From NCBI GenBank assembly GCA_028280415.1, contig JANQLV010000035.1, positions 1 to 64,000 of the forward strand: a stretch of DNA of 64,000 bases, read 5' to 3'. Under the pieces are notes generated by a model that did not search any database, was not told the DNA's origin, and saw nothing but the letters and a program-made list of their open reading frames with translations. The translations under genes and the position numbers were made by a program. How positions within the stretch are numbered: the first letter of the stretch is position 1; every line of letters starts with the position of its first letter. Source of the stretch: Saprospiraceae bacterium (GTDB taxonomy: Bacteria > Bacteroidota > Bacteroidia > Chitinophagales > Saprospiraceae). This document shows, piece after piece, positions 19,097-26,721 of this stretch.

Positions 19097-19621
19097 TTAA
19101 AAACTATCGGGATCAAACAGCTCATCTATATACTGCTTACGGCTCAGGCTGGTATAATTATCCCGACATGTTCCCAGGCCACTTCGCATCAAACTGATAC
19201 AAGCCCCCTGAGCATCAGCATCTTCCCGATGATCTCTGTTAAGATAGCAATGTCCCAGTTCGTGAAAAACAATAAATTCTTTAAATATGGAACTGCTGTT
19301 ATCCCAAAACTCCGTATCCACTGTAACATTACCGGAAGATATGATATTCGGAATATAGGAACACCGCCCCGCTACATGTTCTTCAGCTATCGGCCTAATT
19401 TCTCCGGATATGCCCGCTTCGCGCAAATCCACTTCCACTCCCCTTTCAGCAGCTTCCAGCTCAAAGGATTCAAAAAAAGGCCAAAGCCGTTCATCAACTT
19501 CCGGAAAAGTTCTCAGGTCAGATTCCACTTCCACAAAAACATCGTCTTTCTCGCAAGCGAAATAAAACAGAAAAGAAGAGAGTAATAAAAAATAAAGAGG
19601 AAGATTATCGATCCTTACCAT
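19097..19621 (-). CDS. putative zinc-metallopeptidase lipoprotein (HExxH)
   Basis: A 174-residue exported protein. The N-terminus is hydrophobic and ends in FLFYFACEKDD, a plausible lipobox with Cys as the lipid-bearing residue. The centre has FHELGHCYLNRDH: a HExxH zinc motif followed by a third His seven residues after the second. This is close to, but one residue longer than, the metzincin pattern HExxHxxGxxH. Five Cys follow or flank it. It probably sits on the periplasmic or outer-membrane face and may cleave peptides; no substrate is suggested. The ATG at 19621 is preferred to an upstream TTG. The gene is alone. Confidence 0.6.
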   Translation of the reverse strand: MVRIDNLPLYFLLLSSFLFYFACEKDDVFVEVESDLRTFPEVDERLWPFFESFELEAAERGVEVDLREAGISGEIRPIAEEHVAGRCSYIPNIISSGNVTVDTEFWDNSSSIFKEFIVFHELGHCYLNRDHREDADAQGACISLMRSGLGTCRDNYTSLSRKQYIDELFDPDSF

Positions 19622-19986
19622 GATGCTCAAATTTATATGATCGGTTTACAGAATGTCCCGGTGTATCGGGATACTTTTAAGTTTATTTCCTCAACCTTTT
19701 AAAATTGAAATCAGGTAAGATTTGCCATCATACATACTTGGTTTGGATCAGCGTTGCCCCGTTCCCGAAGCAACGCTGTGAACTTCTAAAAACGAGTTAA
19801 ACAAACGATGTCATCGTCAAAAAATATTGTGTGAGAAGCGATTTTCTCAAAAAAATGTAGTCCGCGATACATGTTTAGAACAAAATGACTTTACTGGGAA
19901 AAGCTTTTCAAATAATCGATCACAGAATAAAACAAAGGTCCCAATACTGTTAATATTGAGACCTTTCCAATCACTATTTTTAATAT
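19622..19986. other. intergenic with GC-rich hairpin, no gene seen
   Basis: A 365-base spacer between two minus-strand lipoprotein genes. It holds the promoter of the metallopeptidase gene and two hairpins. One is AGCGTTGC/GCAACGCT (19750-19777, 8-bp stem, 12-base loop). The other is the terminator at 19934. No coding frame or tRNA fold was found. Confidence 0.45.
19934..19966 (-). terminator. terminator of the 319-residue lipoprotein gene
   Basis: AAAGGTC and GACCTTT pair outside, and CAATA with TATTG inside, separated by one C/A mismatch and a 7-base loop. On the minus strand the stem is followed by a T-rich tail. It begins 21 bases after the lipoprotein stop codon. Confidence 0.75.
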
Positions 19987-20946
19987 TTATTCTTTCGAAA
20001 TAATCAGCCCTCTCAATCCCATATCTACCACCTGTTCCACTGTTTGAGCCTGCACATCCATATCCCACTCGCCATTACTATTGCTATCTACCCATTCAAA
20101 GCTTTTATTGGTAGAAAAAGAAAGCGTCAGATTTATATCCTCCGTCTCATCACCCGAGATAAGTAATCCATCTTCAATTTCACCCGTGACAATACAGGAA
20201 CCAAAAGGGAGCGTCACACCAAATTCTTCCAAAATATTTACTACAGTAGTAGTACCGACAGGGGCTTGCCCAGTAAGTACGCCACTCGGTTCGACATAAG
20301 TTGTAAATAAATCCTGATAAGGGGCATCAAGGTTGGGTTCAAAAGCCCAAAATCCCTGTGTTTTATCTGCATTAACAGCAATGGTTCTATTTTTTACTAG
20401 CAAATCGGTAACATGCGAATTAAATCCGATAAAGCCGGCTATTGTTCCGGATTGATTATTCAGCTCATTGGGTAATGGAGGCGATAAGTTTTTGAGATTA
20501 AAGCGGACATCCATATTTTGATAAGTAACCGAAGCCCTTAAAAAGGGATATTCACCAGGAGGTATATCCTTTATTGGTATTTCTAAAAATACTTCTCCTT
20601 CATCACTCACAATAGCTTCGTCAAATTTAACCGCAGTTCCAAAGGTACTTCCTTGTTCAGCAGCTTGGCTTGCTGCCTCATAGATAACTGCACCATCGCG
20701 TATTTGAGTAAATTGTGTCGGTACCAACTCTATAAAATAAGCACTCAGCGCATTAAAGTCCGGCGACAATCCGGCATGTCCTGCAGGCATCTGACTTTCG
20801 TTTCCCAGATTATCCAGTCTTATTTGTGTATCGTCGAATTTGAATTGAAACCGAAGCATTGCTTCATTTTGAGGCGAATCTTCATCGTCCTTTTGACAAG
20901 CTCCGAAAAGGAGTGCCATACAAAGTCCTAACAAAAGTTTTTTCAT
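19987..20946 (-). CDS. lipoprotein of unknown function (MbnP-like fold possible)
   Basis: A 319-residue protein with a textbook lipobox (LLFGACQKDD, Cys17) and an acidic N-terminal linker, so it is anchored in the outer or inner membrane. The mature part is all-beta in character: MLRFQFKFDDTQIRL, a His-containing PAGHAGLSPDF, then LEIPIKDIPPGEYPFLRASVTY. It ends with the acidic, calcium-loop-like VDSNSNGEWDMD. The opening beta strands and His residues recall MbnP-type copper-associated lipoproteins of Bacteroidota, but this is only a resemblance. It is transcribed alone, with its own terminator. Confidence 0.6.
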   Translation of the reverse strand: MKKLLLGLCMALLFGACQKDDEDSPQNEAMLRFQFKFDDTQIRLDNLGNESQMPAGHAGLSPDFNALSAYFIELVPTQFTQIRDGAVIYEAASQAAEQGSTFGTAVKFDEAIVSDEGEVFLEIPIKDIPPGEYPFLRASVTYQNMDVRFNLKNLSPPLPNELNNQSGTIAGFIGFNSHVTDLLVKNRTIAVNADKTQGFWAFEPNLDAPYQDLFTTYVEPSGVLTGQAPVGTTTVVNILEEFGVTLPFGSCIVTGEIEDGLLISGDETEDINLTLSFSTNKSFEWVDSNSNGEWDMDVQAQTVEQVVDMGLRGLIISKE

Positions 20947-21066
20947 AATGGACAGGTTTTAGGTTTAATGTTTTAGTAGCAAAAATCAGGTTGAAACAGA
21001 TGAATGCCGAAATCAACTCATTTATTATTATAAAACCCAGTTTTTCACTTTTATTAACAAAAAACA

Positions 21067-21092
21067 AAGGTCGCACCAAATGGTACAACCTT
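21067..21092 (-). terminator. terminator of the padR-M23 operon
   Basis: On the minus strand AAGGTTGTACC pairs with GGTGCGACCTT (11 bp including two G-U pairs, loop ATTT). It is followed by a T-rich tail. The plus strand would have two mismatches, so the signal is directional. It lies about 70 bases past the M23 peptidase stop. Confidence 0.7.
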
Positions 21093-21160
21093 AATATGAA
21101 AAGATGAATAAAGATCATAAATTAATCCCGGTTTTCGAATTAGATTTTCGAAAATCGAGA

Positions 21161-21877
21161 CTAGGGAGTGAAATAATTTACAGGATCGACCTTCTTTCCG
21201 TCCTTGATCACTTCATAATGCAAATGCGGAGCAGTAGAAGTTCCCGAGCTACCAACCAATCCTATCAAATCTCCTTTTTTTACAGATTGTCCGGAATCTA
21301 CCTTAATCTCGGAAAGCTGCGCATAAAGAGATTTAAAGGAATCATCGTGTCGAAGAACAATGTGATTACCATATCCTCTCTTTTGTTCTGCTACCTTTTC
21401 TACTACTCCATCCGAAGTGGCATAAACAGGAGTACCAACAGGCGCCCGAAAATCGATACCAAAGTGCATTTTCTTCTTTTTGTAAACGGGATGTAATCGC
21501 ATTCCAAAATGACTCGTCACCTCAAAATCCTTTCCTAAAGGGTAACTGCTGGGTGGATCAGCTTTCATTCCCCAAACCAGCGTAAATGCGGTCAATAATA
21601 ATCCAAGTACTAAAAAGGATATTTTTTTCATCGTTAAAGGTTTTTGTTCTAATAAAAAAATTGTTTGATCCTGAAGTTCTTTCATATCATCTTTTCCAAA
21701 AGTATCAAACACTTTTTTACTAGCCAGATGAAAACTTATCCCCTCTGCCATCCTGGACTCGATCATACAACAAATATGATCCAGCATTTCCTCCTTCAAA
21801 GGAGGATAATCCAACTGATGCGCAGTAAGAAAATCCTCTACATAGGCAATTTGTTGATTATTCAGCTCAGTGACCAT
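21161..21877 (-). CDS. M23 metallopeptidase with N-terminal cytoplasmic prefix and TM segment
   Basis: A 238-residue protein in three parts. Residues 1-80 are a soluble helical region (LKEEMLDHICCMIESRMAEG, then ASKKVFDTFG) like the prefix domain often found before Bacteroidota FtsX-type permeases. Residues about 85-103 are a membrane segment. Residues 115-238 are a lysostaphin-type M23 endopeptidase with zinc ligands in MHFGIDF and HLHYE, plus GYGNHIVLRH. The peptidase faces the periplasm and should cut peptidoglycan cross-links. The gene overlaps the upstream padR gene by 11 bases, so it is co-expressed and probably controlled by PadR. Confidence 0.88.
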   Translation of the reverse strand: MVTELNNQQIAYVEDFLTAHQLDYPPLKEEMLDHICCMIESRMAEGISFHLASKKVFDTFGKDDMKELQDQTIFLLEQKPLTMKKISFLVLGLLLTAFTLVWGMKADPPSSYPLGKDFEVTSHFGMRLHPVYKKKKMHFGIDFRAPVGTPVYATSDGVVEKVAEQKRGYGNHIVLRHDDSFKSLYAQLSEIKVDSGQSVKKGDLIGLVGSSGTSTAPHLHYEVIKDGKKVDPVNYFTP

Positions 21878-22211
21878 CGGGATTGGTTTTAGAAAATAAA
21901 ATCATATGCATAGCGGCACTAAATTCCCTGAATTCTTTAAGTCTGGAAATAGAAGCCTTATTCCCGGCGGGAGTAAGTGAGTAGTATTTTCGCGCCCGTT
22001 TACCGAGAAATATTTTTTCCGTTTTGAGCAAACCCTCTGATTCCAGTTTATGCAAAGTAGGATATAGTGCCCCTTCTGTCAATATCAATTTTCCGTCAGA
22101 CAAAGATTTAACATGCTGCGTAATTTCATAACCATACATCCGCCCTTTTTCCTCAAGCAGTTTTAATATGATTGTTTTTAAGGTTCCTTTTAAAAGCTCT
22201 TTTGAAAACAT
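21867..22211 (-). CDS. PadR family transcriptional repressor
   Basis: A 114-residue winged-helix regulator of the short PadR subfamily. It shows KGTLKTIILKLLEEKGRMYGYEI, LTEGALYPTLHKLESEGLL for the recognition helix and wing, and KYYSLTPAG. A short C-terminal helix follows for dimerisation. The ATG at 22211 is preferred to a TTG two codons earlier. It overlaps the M23 gene downstream. Two perfect palindromes (22222-22238, 22251-22267) lie directly upstream and flank a possible -7 box, a classic autorepression layout. The esterase at 22340 reads away from the same spacer and may be co-regulated. Confidence 0.9.
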   Translation of the reverse strand: MFSKELLKGTLKTIILKLLEEKGRMYGYEITQHVKSLSDGKLILTEGALYPTLHKLESEGLLKTEKIFLGKRARKYYSLTPAGNKASISRLKEFREFSAAMHMILFSKTNPDGH

Positions 22212-22221
22212 ATACAATTAT

Positions 22222-22238
22222 ACCTAAGTGTTTTAGGT
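22222..22238. promoter_or_regulatory. PadR operator palindrome 1
   Basis: ACCTAA-N5-TTAGGT, a perfect inverted repeat ending 11 bases from the padR ATG. An identical-arm copy lies 29 bases away. Repetition of the same arms, at nearly three helical turns, in a PadR promoter strongly suggests an operator. Confidence 0.75.
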
Positions 22239-22250
22239 ATTCCAAATATT

Positions 22251-22267
22251 ACCTAAGAAAATTAGGT
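22251..22267. promoter_or_regulatory. PadR operator palindrome 2
   Basis: ACCTAA-N5-TTAGGT again, with the same arms and spacing as the copy at 22222 and a different 5-base centre. Between the two, on the minus strand, is TAATATTTG, one base longer than the TAnnTTTG -7 consensus. Bound repressor would cover the promoter. It is 72 bases from the esterase start. Confidence 0.75.
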
Positions 22268-22339
22268 ATTTTAACATTTTGCTCTTTAAGGCTCGAACAT
22301 CGAATAGAAATTAGTTATTTTTGACCATAAAAGAAGGAC

Positions 22340-23275
22340 ATGAGTATTCCATTGAAATTCCGTTTATTACTTTGGTATCTGAATAATAAAGAAGGAACAA
22401 AAATTTTCAATATGAGTCCGGAAGAAGCGAGGCAATCGGTCAGCGGGATTTCCAGCCGGGCGGAAATGCTCATTGAATATAAAGCCATTCTATTGAACCG
22501 CATTTTTGATTATCAAATCAAAGGCCGAAACGGCATCATTCCTATCAGAATCTATCAAGCTGGCACAAAACCTAATCCTGCCACCATCCTTTTTTTTCAC
22601 GGTGGTGGATTCGTTCTCAATGATCTGGATTCACATGATAAAATATGCAGAAGAATTGCCCGGGACAATGAAGCCGTTGTCATTGCTGTCGATTACCGGC
22701 TCGCTCCGGAATTCAAATTTCCAGCCGGTGTTTACGATGCTTATGATGCGACACAATGGGCAGCAAAACATCCTGAAATTCACGGTGGTGATCCGGATAA
22801 GCTTATTGTCATGGGAGACAGTGCCGGAGGAAATTTTGCTACAGTTGTTTGTCAAATTGCGAAAGAAACAGCGGAGATAAATATCCGAAAACAGGTCTTG
22901 ATCTATCCTTGTACCGATGGCCGGTTACAATCTCCTTCTATAGCCAGGCTGGAAGATGGTTATTTGCTTACGAAGAAAATCATGCAATGGTTTTTAGATC
23001 ATTACCGAAGCCATCCGGACGACATCTTCCATCCATACATGTCTCCGCTTCTCGCCGAAGATTTTTCAAACCTGCCTCCGGCTTTTGTGCTCACCGCCCA
23101 ATACGATCCGCTGAAAGATGAAGGAACAAAATACGCTGAACAGTTGAAAGCTGGCGGCACCCAGGTTTATTTCAAGGAATACCGCGGAATGATTCACGGT
23201 TTTATCGGAATGCCCCGCCTTTCCCGGATCGTTTTAGATGCTTATAGCGATATCCGTTCTTTTTTATCGGATTAA
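22340..23275 (+). CDS. alpha/beta hydrolase, HSL-family esterase
   Basis: A 311-residue cytoplasmic esterase of the hormone-sensitive-lipase family. Its oxyanion-hole motif is FFHGGGFV (about residue 83), the nucleophile Ser is in GDSAGGNFA (about 155), the Asp is in TAQYDPLKDEG and the His in MIHGFIGM. These enzymes hydrolyse short acyl esters, and the natural substrate is unknown. The N-terminal ~60 residues form the usual cap. It is divergent from padR across a 128-base spacer that holds the two palindromes. It is followed by a 229-base gap. Confidence 0.9.
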   Translation: MSIPLKFRLLLWYLNNKEGTKIFNMSPEEARQSVSGISSRAEMLIEYKAILLNRIFDYQIKGRNGIIPIRIYQAGTKPNPATILFFHGGGFVLNDLDSHDKICRRIARDNEAVVIAVDYRLAPEFKFPAGVYDAYDATQWAAKHPEIHGGDPDKLIVMGDSAGGNFATVVCQIAKETAEINIRKQVLIYPCTDGRLQSPSIARLEDGYLLTKKIMQWFLDHYRSHPDDIFHPYMSPLLAEDFSNLPPAFVLTAQYDPLKDEGTKYAEQLKAGGTQVYFKEYRGMIHGFIGMPRLSRIVLDAYSDIRSFLSD

Positions 23276-23294
23276 GCAGCTTGATCATTCTTGA

Positions 23295-23447
23295 TTAATC
23301 GCTTTTCTCATTATTTTGAGCAGGTTTTTTAGTTTTCCTGCTTAAGCGATGTTGTGATAGACTTTGAATCCGAAAATCCCAGAAAAGTAAAAATGTCGGA
23401 ATAATTAAATGAGGCGCTTCATCCAGTTCAGGATTTCGAGTATTCAA
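23295..23447 (-). CDS. possible small ORF or gene remnant
   Basis: A minus-strand frame of 50 codons from TTG (23447) to TAA. It is open for a further 18 codons upstream without another start. It includes NPELDEAPHLIIPTFLLFWD and a basic Lys/Arg-rich end. The composition looks protein-like, but I do not recognise it. A 9-bp hairpin (23316-23345, TTGAGCAGG/CCTGCTTAA) that could terminate the plus-strand esterase lies inside it, which argues against coding. Treat as doubtful. Confidence 0.2.
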   Translation of the reverse strand: MNTRNPELDEAPHLIIPTFLLFWDFRIQSLSQHRLSRKTKKPAQNNEKSD

Positions 23448-23504
23448 ACATTTGACTAAGTACCGTATTACAATTTGAGTTATTCATTCTGACGTATTTT
23501 TAAA

Positions 23505-24749
23505 ATGATAAACATAAAATACCTGTTCCTAATTCTCGCAATTTTTTGCATCAGTGCCTGTAATCGCAAAATTGCGACAAATACGATGTCCGATGCCGAT
23601 TTAAAAGCACATGCCCACAAATTAGCCCATCAATATATTCTTACCGATGGGCATGTCGACCTCCCTTATCGGCTAAGGGTAAAAAATTTCAAATTGACCA
23701 AAGAATTTATCGGCATACCCATTAGCACAAGCGAAGGAGATTTTGATTGGGAAAGGGCAAGAGAAGGAGGTCTGGACGCGCCTTTCATGTCGATATATAT
23801 CCCGGCCTCCTATCAGAAAGATGGCGGAGCTAAAGCGCTTGCAGATACTCTCATTGATATGGTCACTGGAATCATTGCCGCGCATCCTGATAAATTTGCC
23901 AGTGGCAATTCGCCAAAGGAGGTTCGCCGTGCTTTCAAACAAGGAAAAGTTGCCTTGCCTATGGGAATGGAAAACGGCGCACCAATAGAAGATAAACTGG
24001 AGAATGTAGCTTATTTTCACGAGCGCGGTATCCGCTATATTACTTTAACCCATTCCAAGGATAATCAAATCTGTGACAGCAGCTATGATGATACCGGTAC
24101 CTGGGGCGGCCTTAGCCCTTTCGGGCGAAAGGTGGTCCAGGAAATGAACCGGGTCGGTATTATGGTGGATATTTCCCATGTTTCCGATAATACTTTTTAT
24201 CAGGTGATGGAAATGACCGATGTTCCATGCATTGCTTCGCACTCTTCGGTCAGAAAATTCACGCCTGGTTTTGAGCGGAACATGAATGATGATATGATTA
24301 AAAAACTGGCTGAAAATGATGGCGTGATCCAAATTAATTTTGGCTCTACATTCATAGACGGTTCATTGCGCAAAAAAAGAGACGAACAAAGAGAGCTACT
24401 TCGCAAACGTCTGCAGGAAGCCGGTGTGGAACGCGATAGTCCGGAAGGTAAACAAATCGTGGAAGCGTTCCGAAAAGAATATCCAAAACTCTATGCAGAT
24501 GTAGAACTGGTCGCAGACCATATTGACCATGTTGTCAAACTAGTGGGGATTGATCATGTTGCTTTTGGTTCGGATTACGATGGCGTCGGTGATTCTCTGC
24601 CTACTGGTCTCAAAGACGTTTCTGATTATCCGAACCTAATTTATGTTTTATTGAAAAGGGGCTACACAGATAAAGACATTGAAAAAATATGTTATAAAAA
24701 CGTTTTCAGAGTTTGGGAAGCAGTAGAGAAAGCAGCTAAAAAACGATAA
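23505..24749 (+). CDS. membrane dipeptidase (M19, renal dipeptidase family) lipoprotein
   Basis: A 414-residue exported peptidase. The N-terminus is a lipoprotein signal (FLILAIFCISAC, Cys19). The M19 zinc site is visible: HVD in TDGHVDLPYR, the bridging Glu in LPMGMENGAP, and His in ISHVSD and IASHSSVRK. The late Asp lies in HVAFGSDYDGVG. The family hydrolyses dipeptides, including D-amino-acid-containing ones, so a role in peptide scavenging or cell-wall turnover is likely. It leads a co-oriented run (60, 20 and 23 bases between genes) with HAD, aminotransferase-V and Gfo/Idh genes. Confidence 0.92.
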   Translation: MINIKYLFLILAIFCISACNRKIATNTMSDADLKAHAHKLAHQYILTDGHVDLPYRLRVKNFKLTKEFIGIPISTSEGDFDWERAREGGLDAPFMSIYIPASYQKDGGAKALADTLIDMVTGIIAAHPDKFASGNSPKEVRRAFKQGKVALPMGMENGAPIEDKLENVAYFHERGIRYITLTHSKDNQICDSSYDDTGTWGGLSPFGRKVVQEMNRVGIMVDISHVSDNTFYQVMEMTDVPCIASHSSVRKFTPGFERNMNDDMIKKLAENDGVIQINFGSTFIDGSLRKKRDEQRELLRKRLQEAGVERDSPEGKQIVEAFRKEYPKLYADVELVADHIDHVVKLVGIDHVAFGSDYDGVGDSLPTGLKDVSDYPNLIYVLLKRGYTDKDIEKICYKNVFRVWEAVEKAAKKR

Positions 24750-24809
24750 GCCTTTTACAAAAGAGTAATTGACTAATTCTTAACCTTCGACTTAAACTTA
24801 AGCTTAAAA

Positions 24810-25424
24810 ATGACAACAATTATTGATACTGTAATATTCGACCTGGGTGGTGTACTTGTTGACTGGAATCCGGAGCGTTTGTACAAAAAGATTTTTAAAG
24901 AAGAGGAAGAAATGAAATATTTTCTGAGTGAAATATGCAGTCCGGACTGGAACGAAGAACAAGATGCCGGAAGATCACTCGAAGATGCAACCAATTTATT
25001 ATTGGAGCAATTCCCAAAATACAGCGAAGAGATCAAAGCTTATTATGGCCGGTGGACCGAAATGCTGGGAGGTGCGATTGAGGGTACTGTAAAAATATTA
25101 CAAGAATTGAAAGCTGCAAATACGCATAAGATTTATGCTCTGACGAATTGGTCAGCGGAAACTTTTCCAGTGGCTTTAGAGCTTTTTGATTTTCTACAAT
25201 TATTCGAAGGAATTTTAGTTTCTGGAAAAGAGAAGCTAAAAAAACCAGATCATCGCATCTACCAGCTTATACTGGAACGCTATAAAATCAATGCCTCTAA
25301 CTCGATTTTCATCGATGATAATCTACGTAATATTAAGGCGGCAGTTGAATGTGGCATCCACGGAATTCATTTCAATAATCCGGAACAGTTAAAAGTTGAT
25401 TTGGCAGCTTACGGTATTCATTAA
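24810..25424 (+). CDS. HAD family phosphatase / haloacid dehalogenase-like hydrolase
   Basis: A 204-residue HAD hydrolase. Motif I is VIFDLGGVLVDW; it has D-x-G rather than D-x-D, as in the YihX/epoxide-hydrolase-N-like branch. Motif II is YALTNWS, motif III the Lys in SGKEKLKKPD and motif IV FIDDNLRNI. A helical cap lies at about 20-85. Such enzymes dephosphorylate small sugar phosphates (YihX acts on glucose-1-phosphate) or are of unknown substrate. It sits between the dipeptidase and the cysteine desulfurase-like gene, 20 bases from the latter, and is probably co-transcribed. Confidence 0.88.
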   Translation: MTTIIDTVIFDLGGVLVDWNPERLYKKIFKEEEEMKYFLSEICSPDWNEEQDAGRSLEDATNLLLEQFPKYSEEIKAYYGRWTEMLGGAIEGTVKILQELKAANTHKIYALTNWSAETFPVALELFDFLQLFEGILVSGKEKLKKPDHRIYQLILERYKINASNSIFIDDNLRNIKAAVECGIHGIHFNNPEQLKVDLAAYGIH

Positions 25425-25444
25425 TTATCAGAAAACAGTTATTC

Positions 25445-26698
25445 ATGGCTCCGAAAAAAGAGGCGGTTTTACTAAACACCAAATATATACGGAAGCAATT
25501 CCCGGCATTGAAAAAGAAATTTGTTTTCATGGATAATGCCGGTGGTTCACAGACCTTGAAAAGTGTGATGGAACGCATCAAGGAATATCTGAGCAATTAT
25601 AATGTACAACTTGGAGCTTCTTATGAAGTATCGGCCAAAGCAGGGACAGTACTAAATGAAGTACATCAAAAACTTGCGCGCTACATCAATGCAAAAAGAC
25701 CAGAAGAAGTAGTCATCGGTCCTTCCTCAACCATGTTACTCCGCATCCTTAGCCTGACTATTAGTAGTCAATGGCCCAAGGGCTCGGAAATTATTGTCAG
25801 CAATTCGGATCATGAAGCCAATATTTCCTGCTGGAGAGATTTGGAAAAAAAAGGATTTAAAATCAAAGTATGGAAACTCAATTCGAAAACCCTTCAATTT
25901 GATTTAGATGATTTAAAAAAGCTGATTTCCAAAAGGACGAAACTGGTAGCTCTGGTGCATACTTCCAATATTCTCGGCACTATTAATCCCATTAAAAAAA
26001 TAGCCAAAATAGTACATAATGCCGGAGCATTAATTTGTGTTGACGGCGTCGCTTACGCACCGCATCGTCTGATTGATGTACAAAAATGGGATGTTGATTT
26101 TTATGTATTTAGCTGGTACAAAGTCTATGGCCCACATCAGGCCATCCTTTATGGAAAATATGAACTATTAAAAAAACTGGATAGTATTAATCACTATTTC
26201 ATCGGTAAAAAGGTAATCCCTTATAAACTCCAACCCGGGAATTTCAATTATGAATTAACTTATAGTCTCAGCGCCATTCCGGATTATTTTTCTCAGTTAC
26301 ACGATTACCATTATCCGGCTAAAACAGCAATTGATGAGCGTAAAAAATGGGAAAGAGTATTCAGGCTAGTTGCGGAACACGAAAAACAACTTGCCGATTA
26401 TCTTTTATTCTATTTGTTTAGCAAACCCGATGTAATCATCGTAGGGCATAGCAAATCGAGTAAAAAACTTCGCGTTCCGACTATTGCTTTTATTCATAAA
26501 AAACTTAAAAGTTCAGAAATCGTGAAAAAAACTGATCCGCATGGAATTGGAATTCGATTTGGAGATTTTTATGCCAAACGGCTTATCCACGATCTGGGGC
26601 TTGAGCAATACGACGGTGTAGTCAGGGTTAGTTTGGTACATTATAATACAATGGCTGAAGTACATAATTTAGTAAAAGCTTTCGAAAAAATATTGTAA
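25445..26698 (+). CDS. cysteine desulfurase-like PLP enzyme (aminotransferase class V)
   Basis: A 417-residue PLP-dependent enzyme. The N-terminus FVFMDNAGGSQTLKSVMERI and SNSDHEANISCW match the cysteine desulfurase-like subgroup related to SufS. The PLP Asp-x-x-x-x-His region is VDGVAYAPHRLID, and the Schiff-base Lys is in FSWYKVYGPHQ. The mobile loop with the active Cys of true desulfurases is not evident, so it may be a related lyase or aminotransferase, and its substrate is unknown. The gene lies 20 bases after the HAD gene and 23 before the Gfo/Idh gene. Confidence 0.85.
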   Translation: MAPKKEAVLLNTKYIRKQFPALKKKFVFMDNAGGSQTLKSVMERIKEYLSNYNVQLGASYEVSAKAGTVLNEVHQKLARYINAKRPEEVVIGPSSTMLLRILSLTISSQWPKGSEIIVSNSDHEANISCWRDLEKKGFKIKVWKLNSKTLQFDLDDLKKLISKRTKLVALVHTSNILGTINPIKKIAKIVHNAGALICVDGVAYAPHRLIDVQKWDVDFYVFSWYKVYGPHQAILYGKYELLKKLDSINHYFIGKKVIPYKLQPGNFNYELTYSLSAIPDYFSQLHDYHYPAKTAIDERKKWERVFRLVAEHEKQLADYLLFYLFSKPDVIIVGHSKSSKKLRVPTIAFIHKKLKSSEIVKKTDPHGIGIRFGDFYAKRLIHDLGLEQYDGVVRVSLVHYNTMAEVHNLVKAFEKIL

Positions 26699-26721
26699 GA
26701 GCATCAGAATAAATTGTTTTT

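Noticed and set aside
18959-19585. Plus-strand ORF of 208 codons over the end of the MATE gene and opposite the HExxH gene
   Set aside because: It overlaps two better-supported genes in other frames; the MATE C-terminus and the HExxH motif are real, and this frame has none.
19750-19777. GC-rich hairpin considered as part of a tRNA or small RNA
   Set aside because: No T-loop, anticodon arm or acceptor stem could be fitted around it; left as an unexplained hairpin.
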